From a virus: a stretch of DNA of 64,000 nt. Where the stretch lies: the IMG/VR virus record IMGVR_UViG_3300044611_002466, positions 62,001 through 126,000 of that record, one strand, 5' to 3'. Position numbers and translations under genes: made by a program. Positions 33,153 through 41,219 of this stretch are shown piece by piece (positions within the stretch are counted from its first letter, which is position 1; each line of letters opens with the position of its first letter). The notes below the pieces were generated by a model. That model did no database searches, was not told the origin of the DNA, and was given only the letters and a program-made list of their open reading frames with translations.

Positions 33153-35054
33153 TCACCCATCTGTGTTGTTGCGGTACTCTGCGCTGGAGCCGGCCTCCTC
33201 GATGTAGGCGAGTCGCATGCGCACGTCCGAGCCCATGAGGTCCTGGAGCGTTGTCGCCGCCAGGAGCTCTTCGCCTTCCGGGATCGTCACGCGGAGCAGG
33301 CGTCGCGTCGATGGGTCCATGGTCGTGGCGTACAGCATCGCCGCCGGCATCTCGCCCAGTCCCTTGAAGTACGAGACCTGCGCCGTTCCCCGCATCCCAC
33401 GTGGCAGCGACGCGAGGTAGACGTCCCGCTCCTCGTCGTTGATCGCCCAGAAAGATGCGGAGCCCGCGTTGATCCTGTAGAGCGGAGGACACGCCAAGAA
33501 CAACTTCCCTGCGCGGATGAGCTGAGGCATCGCGCGGAAGAAGAACGTGAGCAGCAGCGTGGAGATGTGGTGCCCGTCCACATCGGCGTCGACCATCAGG
33601 AGGACCTTGCCGTAGCGCAGCTTGCTGAGGTCGAAGTCGTTCCCGATTCCGCACCCCAGCGCCTGGATGAGGTTCGAGATCTCCTGATTCGACTCCATCT
33701 TCTGGAGAGGTACCTCCATCACGTTCAGGACCTTCCCGCGCAGAGGAAGGACGGCCTGCACGTCTCGGTTGCGTCCCTGCTTGGCCGAGCCACCGGCGGA
33801 GTCCCCCTCCACGACGAAGAGCTCGGTCTCCGCCACGCTCGACGAGCTGCAGTCGGCCAGCTTGCCGGGGAGCGTGATGGCCCGCACCGGGCTCTTGCGC
33901 CGAACGTCGTAGACCGCGTCCCGTGCGGCCGTACGTGCCCTCGCAGCCTCCACCACGCGCGCTGCGAGACGTTCCGACTGCTTGTGGTTGGTCTGGAGCC
34001 ACACGCCCAGGGCGCGGCGAACCTCCCCCGCCACGAAGCCCTGTACCTCCGGGTTGTTCAGGCGATCCTTCGTCTGGCCCTGGAACTGTGGGTTCTCCAC
34101 GAGCACGTGGATGGCCCCTATGAGGCCTTCCCGGACGTCCTCCGCTTCGACGGCTGGCTTGCGTGGGAGGAGGCCCCGCTCCTCCATGAAGTCGCGCACC
34201 GTCGCCGCCACGACGGTCTTCAGGCCTGCGACGTGCGTGCCGCCGTCCCTGGTCGGGATGCCGTTCGCGAAGGCCTGCAAGGTCTCGTCCATCTGCCGGT
34301 GGTCCGTGGTCCACGTGAGGGCGACGTGCAGGTTGGCGAGCGTGAGGAGGAAGGGGAACTCCGTCACGCTCGTGAGCTTCTCGTCGACGAGGCGCTCCGT
34401 CAGCATGTCCGACAGCCCGCCCTTGAAGCAGAACTCCTCCCCCGCCAGGAGGAAGCGTACTCCCGGATTCAGGTACGCCTTCACCTTGACCCGCTCTCGG
34501 ACCAGGGCGCGATCGAACACCTGCTCGCCGAAGATCTGCACGTCGGGAGTGAACGTGGTCTTCGTCCCCCGCCGGGTCGCGCGCCCCGTGCGCGCGATCT
34601 TGGCCACGCTGGGGATGCCGCGGCGGTACACCTGCGTGTACGTCTGCTCCCCCCTGCCGATGGTGATCTGCAGGCTGGACGACAACGCGTTCACCACGCT
34701 GCTGCCCACGCCATGCAGACCACCCGCGTTCTTGTAGGCACCGCCTCCGAACTTCCCGCCCGAGTGCAGGGTGGTGAGGATCACCTCGACGGCCGGCCTG
34801 CCGCTCTTGTGCATGTCGAAGGGGATGCCGCGGCCGTTGTCCGTCACCGTCGCCGAGGTCGCCGTGCTGTCCAGCTCGATCTCTACCTCGGTGGCGTGCC
34901 CCGCGATGGCCTCGTCGACGGAGTTGTCGACGATCTCCCACAGCAGGTGGTGGAACCCATCCTTCCCGGTGCCGCCCACGTACATGCCGGGGCGTTTGCG
35001 CACCGGGTCCAGACCCTCGAGAACCTCGATGCTCGAAGCGTCGTAACCGCTCAT
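33153..35054 (-). CDS. Type II topoisomerase B subunit (GyrB/ParE-like)
   Basis: 633 residues, full length. ATPase domain of the GHKL type (EIVDNSVDEAIAGHA, TDNGRGIPFDMHKSGRPAVE and GGLHGVGSSVVNALS); TOPRIM domain with EGDSAGGSAKQGRNRD and DADVDGHHISTLLLTF, where the usual A of DADVDGAH is H. C-terminal LPRGMRGTAQVSYFKGLGEM. With a GyrA/ParC partner it would alter DNA topology using ATP. No A subunit is seen in the window. Start at 35054 overlaps the stop of the gene before; no start further upstream has a ribosome binding site. Confidence 0.93.
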   Translation of the reverse strand: MSGYDASSIEVLEGLDPVRKRPGMYVGGTGKDGFHHLLWEIVDNSVDEAIAGHATEVEIELDSTATSATVTDNGRGIPFDMHKSGRPAVEVILTTLHSGGKFGGGAYKNAGGLHGVGSSVVNALSSSLQITIGRGEQTYTQVYRRGIPSVAKIARTGRATRRGTKTTFTPDVQIFGEQVFDRALVRERVKVKAYLNPGVRFLLAGEEFCFKGGLSDMLTERLVDEKLTSVTEFPFLLTLANLHVALTWTTDHRQMDETLQAFANGIPTRDGGTHVAGLKTVVAATVRDFMEERGLLPRKPAVEAEDVREGLIGAIHVLVENPQFQGQTKDRLNNPEVQGFVAGEVRRALGVWLQTNHKQSERLAARVVEAARARTAARDAVYDVRRKSPVRAITLPGKLADCSSSSVAETELFVVEGDSAGGSAKQGRNRDVQAVLPLRGKVLNVMEVPLQKMESNQEISNLIQALGCGIGNDFDLSKLRYGKVLLMVDADVDGHHISTLLLTFFFRAMPQLIRAGKLFLACPPLYRINAGSASFWAINDEERDVYLASLPRGMRGTAQVSYFKGLGEMPAAMLYATTMDPSTRRLLRVTIPEGEELLAATTLQDLMGSDVRMRLAYIEEAGSSAEYRNNTDG

Positions 35055-35380
35055 TGTCGTCGTTCCTTCCACGTGAGGCGTAGTGCGGAGAAGTCCTCGC
35101 TCAGCAGCCAGCGCTGGAAGGCGTCGATGACTTCCCGCTGCGGAATGCCGCGAGTCGCCGCGATCCTCCGAATCTCGGTCTCCCCTCGAAGCCGCTCCTG
35201 CAGTACGCGCTTGTCCTCCTGCAGCTCGGACATCTCCAACATGAGCGCGCCCACCAGGCGGTCGTGGTCGCGCACACGCTGGGATGCGTCCAGCAGCTTA
35301 CGCAACAGCTTCTGCTCGAGCTGGGTGGGGAGTCGTTCCTGGGACGGTGGAGTCGCCTCTCCGTTCGTCACAGCGTCCAT
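35051..35380 (-). CDS. Unknown 109-residue coiled-coil protein
   Basis: ATG at 35380, helical with heptads (LLDASQRVRDHDRLVGALML, VLQERLRGETEIRRI). Sits between GyrB and a small gene, overlapping both. Could be an oligomerisation or assembly factor; no family recognised. Confidence 0.6.
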   Translation of the reverse strand: MDAVTNGEATPPSQERLPTQLEQKLLRKLLDASQRVRDHDRLVGALMLEMSELQEDKRVLQERLRGETEIRRIAATRGIPQREVIDAFQRWLLSEDFSALRLTWKERRQ

Positions 35381-35586
35381 GAGTCACCCTGGAGCGTGAG
35401 CTCCACGCTGCGGGAGCGCTGGTGGTACTGGACGGTCACGGTGGAACTTCCGAGGGCCTCGATGTCCTTTCGGTCCACCAGCAACCCGTCGGGCTGCCGC
35501 ATGAAGCGCTCACCACCTACGAAGGCGGCGAGAACTTCGGCCTTTGATGTGTAGTCTTGTTCTGGCACTGGAGACAGAGTTGGCAC
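35368..35586 (-). CDS. Unknown 72-residue protein
   Basis: GTG at 35586 with GGGAGG nine bases upstream. Begins MPTLSPVPEQDYTSKAEVLA; small alpha/beta, KTFPALG-type SH3-like ending (VTVQYHQRSRSVELTLQ). It is the first gene of the transcript to GyrB and has a CATAAG element 34 bases upstream. Confidence 0.6.
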   Translation of the reverse strand: MPTLSPVPEQDYTSKAEVLAAFVGGERFMRQPDGLLVDRKDIEALGSSTVTVQYHQRSRSVELTLQGDSWTL

Positions 35587-35620
35587 GGTGCAATCCTCCC
35601 ATTAGTACGGATGCACCATG

Positions 35621-35626
35621 CTTATG
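35621..35626 (-). promoter_or_regulatory. CATAAG promoter element, candidate
   Basis: Minus-strand CATAAG in GGTGTCATAAGC, 34 bases before GTG 35586 and overlapping the end of the endolysin gene. Presumably drives 35586-33153 (including gyrB). No terminator sits directly upstream, unlike most copies. Confidence 0.5.
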
Positions 35627-35630
35627 ACAC

Positions 35631-36374
35631 CTACCTCGGGATCTTCGTCCAGGCGAGCGCCGCAGGCAGAGCCCGCAACGGCTCTGCGAGGTCCATGAAG
35701 TACGGGTACACGCTCTCGTAGTCAGCGCCCAGCGCCCGTCGGAGCCCGGCCCGGGTGCGCTGACCGCGCACTCCGTCCGGCTCCCCGATGTCGAACCCGG
35801 CGCGCAGGAGCAGCGCCTGAACGAGCCGGACGCTCGACTGCCACTCCCCTGCCTGGCCAACGTCGAGCGCGGCGCAGAGGCAGGCCGTCTCGTATCCCAG
35901 GCGCTGATGCACACCGACCCAGTCGTTCCAGCAGTCGAAGTGCCAGCGCTCGCTCTTCTTCTCATCGGGCATGGCGATGATGGGGCTGAACCCGAAGGGC
36001 GCCCCCGTCTCCCACAGGAGGTCCACCTGTCGAGAGGCGGGCTCGTGCGGGAATGCGTTCAGGGTGGCCAAGTCGACCGCGCGGCCCGCCTGGTGGTTGG
36101 ACCTGCCGGGCTTGTTGGCGGCGGCCACCGCCGCCGGCGCCTTCCCCTTACTGCCTCCGGCCTTCCAGGCGCGGAGCTCGTCGAGGTAGGCGGTGTACTG
36201 GTCCCGAAGGACCTGCTGCTGCGGGCACGTGCGCGTCAGCGAGTTGACGACGAAGCGACCCCCGCGGGCCTCAACCGCGGCCTTCCAGCCGAGCAGCTGG
36301 CCGCGCACATCATCGGCGCAGACGGCGCCCTCACCGAGCTCGGGGATGGGAACGAGGGGACGGAAGGCGGGCAT
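35631..36374 (-). CDS. Endolysin, M15 D-Ala-D-Ala carboxypeptidase-type with PG-binding domain
   Basis: 247 residues from ATG 36374 (CCGGAG upstream). The M15 zinc peptidase core has SNHQAGRAVD (92-101; H and D ligands) and SERWHFD (141-147; H145), matching VanY/M15-type endolysins. C-terminal residues about 180-225 (VRLVQALLLRAGFDIGEPDG) look like a peptidoglycan_binding_1 repeat. No signal peptide is visible, so export would need a holin; a membrane protein gene at 37135 lies nearby on the other strand. It would cut the peptide bridges of cell wall at lysis. Confidence 0.9.
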   Translation of the reverse strand: MPAFRPLVPIPELGEGAVCADDVRGQLLGWKAAVEARGGRFVVNSLTRTCPQQQVLRDQYTAYLDELRAWKAGGSKGKAPAAVAAANKPGRSNHQAGRAVDLATLNAFPHEPASRQVDLLWETGAPFGFSPIIAMPDEKKSERWHFDCWNDWVGVHQRLGYETACLCAALDVGQAGEWQSSVRLVQALLLRAGFDIGEPDGVRGQRTRAGLRRALGADYESVYPYFMDLAEPLRALPAALAWTKIPR

Positions 36375-36445
36375 GGACACTCTCCGGAAGGCAGGGGGGC
36401 TGTACGGGGACTCGGCTTCCCTAACAGCAACCCCCACTTAAAGGA

Positions 36446-36469
36446 ACGGCCCCTCCGAGGAGGGGCCGT
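36446..36469 (-). terminator. Terminator after the 36473-37018 gene
   Basis: 11-base arms ACGGCCCCTCC / GGAGGGGCCGT; minus strand continues TTCCTTTAAG. It begins 4 bases after the stop of the preceding gene and separates it from the endolysin gene. Confidence 0.85.
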
Positions 36470-36472
36470 CGC

Positions 36473-37018
36473 TCACCACACAACGGCCTCCCGCGCTTCC
36501 GCTTCCTCGGCGCGGACTGCCTGTCCGTACAGGCCACGGAGATGATCGAGCTCAGGGTCGAGGGAGATCCACCCGCCCGGAGCCCCCAAGGTGCGCCGCC
36601 AGTAGGTGTCGTCCCAGTACCCGATGTCCGAGAAGACCGTCCCAGCCTCCTCAAGGGCACGCTCCAGGTCCGCCCCGCGCGGGATGATCACGGTCTTCTC
36701 GTAGCGGTACCGCTCGCCCCGCTCCCCTTCCACGGGAGCCACCGGCTTGAAGATCCTGACTCGTCGCATCTTCACCTCCTTCGGGGCATCCGCCGCCCCG
36801 TTGCACAACGCGTCCACGTACCAAAACCCGTTATTTTCCCTACTCTTGGCGCGGCTGACACGCTCCTGGAGCGCGTGACCCGGAATCAAGACGCGGTAGA
36901 GAACGACCACTCCTCGGTTGTCCTCCCGCTGCTCTCGGCCCGTCACCGTCCCGACCCCTCCCGGGTCGCCCTTCCTGGCCGTAACCCTGGCAGCATCTCC
37001 CAACTCAAATCGGTACAT
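36473..37018 (-). CDS. Unknown 181-residue protein
   Basis: ATG at 37018 (GGGAGCTGAA upstream); ATG at 37030 is less likely. Begins MYRFELGDAARVTARKG, as in small RNA-binding barrel proteins, with a GKVTGREQRED-like loop, and an aromatic-rich C-terminal half (YWDDTYWRRTLGAPGGW). No family recognised. Promoter CATAAG lies 24 bases upstream. Confidence 0.6.
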   Translation of the reverse strand: MYRFELGDAARVTARKGDPGGVGTVTGREQREDNRGVVVLYRVLIPGHALQERVSRAKSRENNGFWYVDALCNGAADAPKEVKMRRVRIFKPVAPVEGERGERYRYEKTVIIPRGADLERALEEAGTVFSDIGYWDDTYWRRTLGAPGGWISLDPELDHLRGLYGQAVRAEEAEAREAVVW

Positions 37019-37042
37019 TTCAGCTCCCATATGAGGTACTTA

Positions 37043-37048
37043 CTTATG
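37043..37048 (-). promoter_or_regulatory. CATAAG promoter element
   Basis: Minus-strand CATAAG in CTGGTCATAAGTAAG, 24 bases upstream of ATG 37018. The divergent plus-strand promoter starts 16 bases away, so this is a back-to-back promoter pair. Confidence 0.6.
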
Positions 37049-37063
37049 ACCAGAAGGAGCTCC

Positions 37064-37093
37064 TTGTGCGCGGCCCCCCGGCCCGGCTACACT
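37064..37093 (+). promoter_or_regulatory. Sigma70-like promoter, candidate
   Basis: TTGTGC (37064-37069), 18-base spacer, TACACT (37088-37093), in front of the plus-strand gene at 37135. Both boxes keep four of six consensus bases or better; the only canonical-looking promoter I found. Confidence 0.45.
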
Positions 37094-37134
37094 CTGCCGG
37101 GTTATCGGACGTCCGCCACAGGAGCTCGCAGTAA

Positions 37135-37539
37135 ATGTCCACCGAGACACCCACTCCCAAGCCCATGGATCCTCTTTCCGAGTGGATGCTCGAGATGACA
37201 GCAGCGCTCGAGCGGCTCTCAGCCCGTGTGCAGGCCACGGAGAAGACGGTGGACCAGCAGGGCATCACGCTGGCAGTCAACACCTCGACTGCCGCGGCCG
37301 CGGCCAGCGCGCTGTTGCGCATCGCCAAGGCGGAAGAGGATCGGCTCGTCTTCGATCGGCAGCAGACGGTCTCGCGGAAAGAGGCCGAGGCGGCGGCGAA
37401 GCTACGGTCAGACCAGTGGTTTCAGCGGTTCTGGGAGTCTCAGGCGGTGCAGCTCTTGTTCCTTGGCATCGTGTTGGCCCTCCTCCAGTATTTGGGAGTC
37501 TCTCAGATGATGAACGAGCTTCATTCGGCAACGCCGTGA
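37135..37539 (+). CDS. Coiled-coil, C-terminally anchored membrane protein
   Basis: 134 residues; CAGGAG upstream of ATG 37135. The first 100 residues are charged helices (MLEMTAALERLSARVQATEK), the end has a single predicted transmembrane helix (LLFLGIVLALLQYLGV, about 110-126), followed by a short tail. It may be a tail-anchored holin, spanin-like or superinfection-exclusion protein; proximity to the endolysin (35631) makes a lysis role attractive but unproven. Confidence 0.65.
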   Translation: MSTETPTPKPMDPLSEWMLEMTAALERLSARVQATEKTVDQQGITLAVNTSTAAAAASALLRIAKAEEDRLVFDRQQTVSRKEAEAAAKLRSDQWFQRFWESQAVQLLFLGIVLALLQYLGVSQMMNELHSATP

Positions 37540-37686
37540 GCCGAGCTCTCTTTCTGGCCCAGGAAGCGGTCTCCGCCGTACATGGAACGACGCTCCGCGC
37601 ACGAAGTACCTCCGAGACCGATGATGTCGCGTCGAGCATGGTGACGCGGCTGGTGAGGCTCAGGAGGGGTGCGGAGTTAAAAGAGC

Positions 37687-37707
37687 CCCCCTCCCGTGAG
37701 GAGGGGG
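37687..37707 (-). terminator. Terminator after the nuclease gene
   Basis: Eight-base arms CCCCCTCC / GGAGGGGG with a five-base loop, flanked by GAG/CTC; on the minus strand TTTTAACTCC follows, giving a good T-tract. Located 34 bases after the stop of the 37741-39231 gene. Confidence 0.85.
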
Positions 37708-37740
37708 AACTCAGCCCCGGCGGCCTACCGACCTGCCCTG

Positions 37741-39231
37741 TCAGAGCTCGAGCTTGAGCCGCTCGATCTGCACCCGCAGGCGCCTCGACACACCGCCGAG
37801 CTTGTCGGCCGAGATGCGCACCTCGTCCTCGATGCTCTGCACCGCGGACTTGATGGTGTCGCACTTCTTGATGACGTTCGCGATGCGCTCCGCGAGCTTC
37901 TCGGCCTCCGCGATGTCGGTATCGATCTTCGCGAAGTCGAACTCGGCAGCGTCCTTCTCCTTCGCCGCCTTGGTGATGAGCGCGGTCGCCACGGAGTGGG
38001 CCGCCTCGAGGTAGACGATCGAGAGGGGGTCGGCCGAGTCCCAGACGACGAGGACCGCGTTGCCGATGCGGCGCAGCGGCTTCATGCTGTGCGGGGCCGT
38101 GCGCTTGCTGAACACGAAGACGCCGACCTCGGCGTTCCGGTTCTTCATCCCGAGCTCGATCTCCGCCAAGGCCTTCGTGTCCCCGTAGGACTGATCCTCC
38201 TTGGCTTCATAGACGATGCGCGCACCCGCACCTACCCGGTCCGGGCCGATGGTGATGACGGCGTCGCCGACCTTGCAGTTGCGCACGGTGCCCGTGGTGG
38301 CGCCCGTGGCATCGAAGAGCTCGCCCGCGCCCTCCGCGATGTTCTCCATCTGCTGGAGGAGCTCGAACTCGAAGGCCATGCCGTGCTGGGTTCCGGTCGC
38401 CGCCACCCGCTTCTTCTCGTCGAAGCGCGCGAGCATCTCCAGGACGTTGTTCTGGAAGGCGAGCTGCTTGTCCCCCAGCTCGGTGAACTGGTCGTCGATG
38501 AGGCGACGCATGCGGGTCATGCCGCTGTCGGCGTTGTCCAAGCTGAACTGGTCCACCGTCAGCTTCTGCGCGGCCTCGACGCGTCCGACCAGCCGCGACA
38601 GCGCCGAGTCCGCGTGGTCCAGGGAGAGCTCGCGGCTGAAGTTGGCGTTGCGCTCCGTGATCGTCAGCACCAAGCGAGACAGCGCCGACTCCGGACGGTC
38701 GAGGCTGAACTCGCGGGCGACCGCGAGCCGCTGCTCCTCGATGTTCCGGGCCACCAGCGCCTCCACCTTCCCGTAGAGGCTCTCCCTCTGCTTGGGGTCG
38801 AGCATCTGGAACAGGGGGCTCCCCGTGCCCACCTGCTTGGCGATGCTCTGCGCCATGGGGCCCGTGTCCCCCAGCAGGGCCTGGATCTTCTTCTCCAAGT
38901 CCTTGACCACCTGGTCCTCGCGCTCGAGGAGGCGCAGGGCGCCCTGCTGGAAGGCCCCCGTCTGCGGGTGCAGGTACTGGGTCAGCGAGTTGCCGACCTG
39001 GGTGGCCACGCTCTGCGCGTGGGTGGTGAGCATCTCCCGCACGCCATGCACGATGGCGGCGCCCTCGCGCTTGATGGCGTCGGCGTCGATGACGCCTTCG
39101 GCGCTGCTCAGGGCGAGGACACCGATGCGCATCGCGGTGAGGGCGCGGACGCGCATTGCCTGCTCATCCACGCCGCCGCGCTCGAGGTAGCGAAGGACTT
39201 CGGGGTCGGTGATGCTGAGAACGAGGTTCAT
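37741..39231 (-). CDS. Coiled-coil protein with PD-(D/E)XK-type nuclease core
   Basis: 496 residues. The first half is long helices, including repeated LSLDHADSALSRL and FSLDNADSGMTRM units near residues 170-245. At about 285-350 a core reads GTQHGMAFEFELLQQM, GDAVITIGPDRVG, IVYEAKEDQSYGDTKAL and VGVFVFSKRTAP: a D...ExK set as in PD-(D/E)XK nucleases and RmuC-like proteins. C-terminal coiled coil. It may cleave or tether DNA; I have not proved nuclease activity. Confidence 0.6.
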   Translation of the reverse strand: MNLVLSITDPEVLRYLERGGVDEQAMRVRALTAMRIGVLALSSAEGVIDADAIKREGAAIVHGVREMLTTHAQSVATQVGNSLTQYLHPQTGAFQQGALRLLEREDQVVKDLEKKIQALLGDTGPMAQSIAKQVGTGSPLFQMLDPKQRESLYGKVEALVARNIEEQRLAVAREFSLDRPESALSRLVLTITERNANFSRELSLDHADSALSRLVGRVEAAQKLTVDQFSLDNADSGMTRMRRLIDDQFTELGDKQLAFQNNVLEMLARFDEKKRVAATGTQHGMAFEFELLQQMENIAEGAGELFDATGATTGTVRNCKVGDAVITIGPDRVGAGARIVYEAKEDQSYGDTKALAEIELGMKNRNAEVGVFVFSKRTAPHSMKPLRRIGNAVLVVWDSADPLSIVYLEAAHSVATALITKAAKEKDAAEFDFAKIDTDIAEAEKLAERIANVIKKCDTIKSAVQSIEDEVRISADKLGGVSRRLRVQIERLKLEL

Positions 39232-39500
39232 GGGGTCTCCGGGGGGCTCGGGTAGTCGGACTCGAAGAGGAAGAGGGGCTTGTACTTGTCGACGGAGGGG
39301 CCAGAGCGCACCGTCCCCACGCCGACCTGGCCGATGTAGCCGCAGAGGCAGGTGAAGAAGCTCGGAAGGTCGGGGTTGCTGTCGCAGCTGAGCAGCATGA
39401 CGGCCTTTTCACAGTCAGGGCAGTACGAGCTGCCCATCTCGGTCAAGGCGTAGCGAGGCGGTGTGGGAGGAGTCTCGATGAGTTGGAGGAGCTGATCCAT
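39228..39500 (-). CDS. Unknown 90-residue zinc-finger-like protein
   Basis: ATG at 39500. Begins MDQLLQLIETPPTPPRYALT, with SYCPDCEKAVMLLSC then CLCGYIG, a four-Cys set as in zinc ribbons. Overlaps the nuclease gene by 4 bases, so co-expression is likely. No family recognised. Confidence 0.6.
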   Translation of the reverse strand: MDQLLQLIETPPTPPRYALTEMGSSYCPDCEKAVMLLSCDSNPDLPSFFTCLCGYIGQVGVGTVRSGPSVDKYKPLFLFESDYPSPPETP

Positions 39501-39522
39501 GTCGGTCCCGTGCTTAGAGTGC

Positions 39523-39858
39523 CTACCGCAGCCGGCGAGTCCTTCTCTTTCGGCGGTAAGAGATTGGAATGGTGGAGAGGTCGAGGAGGGAGGGTCCTTC
39601 ATGCGCTTCCTGTATGAGGGTATGTTTCCAGTCGGCGGAAGTGCGCTTCAGTCGCCACTCCACACGAAGTGCGTGTCTCTTGTCGCCGATGAAATGCACG
39701 TAGACGAGCTCGACCGGCCGACGCCTGCTCGTGAAGCGGGCGCCACCGACGATCTCACCATTGTGCTGTCGTACACGTCGTTCCGGGTCGATGGAGGCGC
39801 CACAGTACAGACGTCCGTCCGCACATCGCACCATGTAGACCCACCAACCCGGGGTCAC
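39523..39858 (-). CDS. GIY-YIG nuclease (UPF0213-like)
   Basis: 111 residues from GTG 39858 (overlaps the previous stop). GIY-YIG hallmark: WWVYMV (5-10) and RLYCG (16-20), then RRVRQHN, a conserved arginine/His region, and a helical ALRVEWRLKR (with Glu). The single-domain length fits UPF0213/YhbQ-like proteins; its lineage includes repair-like nucleases. The C-terminal 25 residues are basic. Role in the phage is unknown. Confidence 0.85.
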   Translation of the reverse strand: MTPGWWVYMVRCADGRLYCGASIDPERRVRQHNGEIVGGARFTSRRRPVELVYVHFIGDKRHALRVEWRLKRTSADWKHTLIQEAHEGPSLLDLSTIPISYRRKRRTRRLR

Positions 39859-40055
39859 GTAGTGGTCCCGTCCACGTTGCACATGTAGCTGTCCAAGACG
39901 CGGATGCGCCCCGCCTTCTTGGGCGTCAGGTAGATCACGATGCGCAACGCGCGCTCCTCCGTCTCAGCGGCGGAGTCTCGGTGCGCGAGGATGACAGAGG
40001 AGACCTCTGTTGCCGTCGTGAGGTCCTCGAAGCGAACTGCGCGCCACTTCATCAT
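39855..40055 (-). CDS. Unknown 66-residue protein
   Basis: ATG at 40055 with AAGGAG five bases upstream, in an ATGA overlap. Begins MMKWRAVRFEDLTTATEV; alpha/beta. No family recognised. Confidence 0.6.
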   Translation of the reverse strand: MMKWRAVRFEDLTTATEVSSVILAHRDSAAETEERALRIVIYLTPKKAGRIRVLDSYMCNVDGTTT

Positions 40056-40444
40056 GCACGCTCCTTGCTCATCTTCACCCACGGCACCGATTCCGCAGGG
40101 AGCATCGCCCATCGCAACGCGAGGTAGAAGGGGTACTCCTTCATGGAGTAGCTGCCATTGCGGTAGATGGTCCACTGGTCAGGGAGCACGACCTCGCAGA
40201 TCTTCGTGGAACCATCTGGAGAAGTCCAAGTCCACTTGTCTTCATCCGACCGCCAACCAGCCTGTCTCGCAGCAGCCACAGCACTGCGATTGAGGAACCA
40301 GCGACGCTGTCGCTGAAAGACCGACCAGCCAACGGAGACAGCGATGGCCAGCGAGATGGCGCCCAGAACGAGCTGACCGACGACGATGGCCAGTGCGCCG
40401 TAGATGTTGAGGATTGAGACCATCAACGTGTCGTCGCTGCTCAC
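40052..40444 (-). CDS. Unknown membrane protein, 130 residues
   Basis: GTG at 40444, overlapping the previous stop (GTGA). One predicted transmembrane region at about 12-40 (ALAIVVGQLVLGAISLAIAV), then a basic stretch (FQRQRRWF) and a Trp-rich cytosolic-like domain. Could be a small inner-membrane protein. No family recognised. Confidence 0.6.
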   Translation of the reverse strand: MSSDDTLMVSILNIYGALAIVVGQLVLGAISLAIAVSVGWSVFQRQRRWFLNRSAVAAARQAGWRSDEDKWTWTSPDGSTKICEVVLPDQWTIYRNGSYSMKEYPFYLALRWAMLPAESVPWVKMSKERA

Positions 40445-40929
40445 GACGACTTCGCCTCGAGACGGTCCAACCTGTCCAGCAGGAGGCGCATGTCGTGGAT
40501 CGCGTTTCGACCGTGGCGAGGATCCCGATCGTGGTACCCGAGGTACACGTTCGCCTGTTCGTTCTTCTCGAGGAGGCGTCTCAGCTCCTTGATCGCGGCC
40601 TTCTCCCTCTCGTCCTTGTGGTTCCACCCACAGCGCAGGCAGACATGACGGTCGTCGTCGGACAGCGGAGCCACGAATGAGGTGCACATGGCTGCGGAGC
40701 GCTTTCCACCAGCGTAGGCGTTCTCGCGCAGCCACTTCAGCTGGTCGACGTCGGCTTGGTTGAGGGGATGATAGTCATCCCACTCTCCGAGCTCGAAGGT
40801 CTCCACCTTTCCGACTCTGGGGTGGATGCAGTCGTTGGGGAAGTTGGCGGCATGAAGCTCCTCGACAACTTCCTTGGCGCCGAGGCCGGCGTGGTCGATG
40901 ACGACAGCGGTGAGGATGTGGGCTTTCAT
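40441..40929 (-). CDS. Unknown 162-residue protein
   Basis: ATG at 40929. Begins MKAHILTAVVIDHAGLGAKE, a phrase like a phage Rossmann-type start, then CLRCGW and a long helix (LEKNEQANVYLGYHDRD). Overlaps both neighbours by 4 bases. No family recognised. Confidence 0.6.
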   Translation of the reverse strand: MKAHILTAVVIDHAGLGAKEVVEELHAANFPNDCIHPRVGKVETFELGEWDDYHPLNQADVDQLKWLRENAYAGGKRSAAMCTSFVAPLSDDDRHVCLRCGWNHKDEREKAAIKELRRLLEKNEQANVYLGYHDRDPRHGRNAIHDMRLLLDRLDRLEAKSS

Positions 40930-41219
40930 TCGTCGTCCCTCGGTCCCAGACGACGAAGACCACTCGTCGTCATGATGTAGCCGTCCACCGAGAGGGCGTA
41001 AGCGAGCCCATTCCATGGAGCAGGGGGCAGTCGGTCAGCGAGGGCCACCTCGACAGCGCGCAGCCGCAGGCGGAACTCCGTGGCGAGGAACTTCGACACA
41101 TCCTCGTACCCTCCTTTGGGACACGTCGCCCCCGCATCGGGAGGCCCCTCGATGGGCTCGTAGAGGCGTCGCATGGCGTCTGTGACGGGATCTGACTCTG
41201 GCACCATAGGCTCTTTCAT
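40926..41219 (-). CDS. Unknown 97-residue protein
   Basis: ATG at 41219. Begins MKEPMVPESDPVTDAMRRLY; helical middle, then AYALSVDGYIMTTSGLRRLG. No family recognised; coupled to the macro-domain operon. Confidence 0.6.
   Translation of the reverse strand: MKEPMVPESDPVTDAMRRLYEPIEGPPDAGATCPKGGYEDVSKFLATEFRLRLRAVEVALADRLPPAPWNGLAYALSVDGYIMTTSGLRRLGPRDDE

Noticed and set aside
33567-35399. Plus-strand open frame of 610 codons opposite the topoisomerase gene
   Set aside because: Antisense of GyrB; no ribosome binding site or recognisable domain.
37696-39255. Plus-strand open frame of 519 codons opposite the coiled-coil nuclease gene
   Set aside because: Shadow of a GC-rich gene; low-complexity Leu/Arg/Val sequence.
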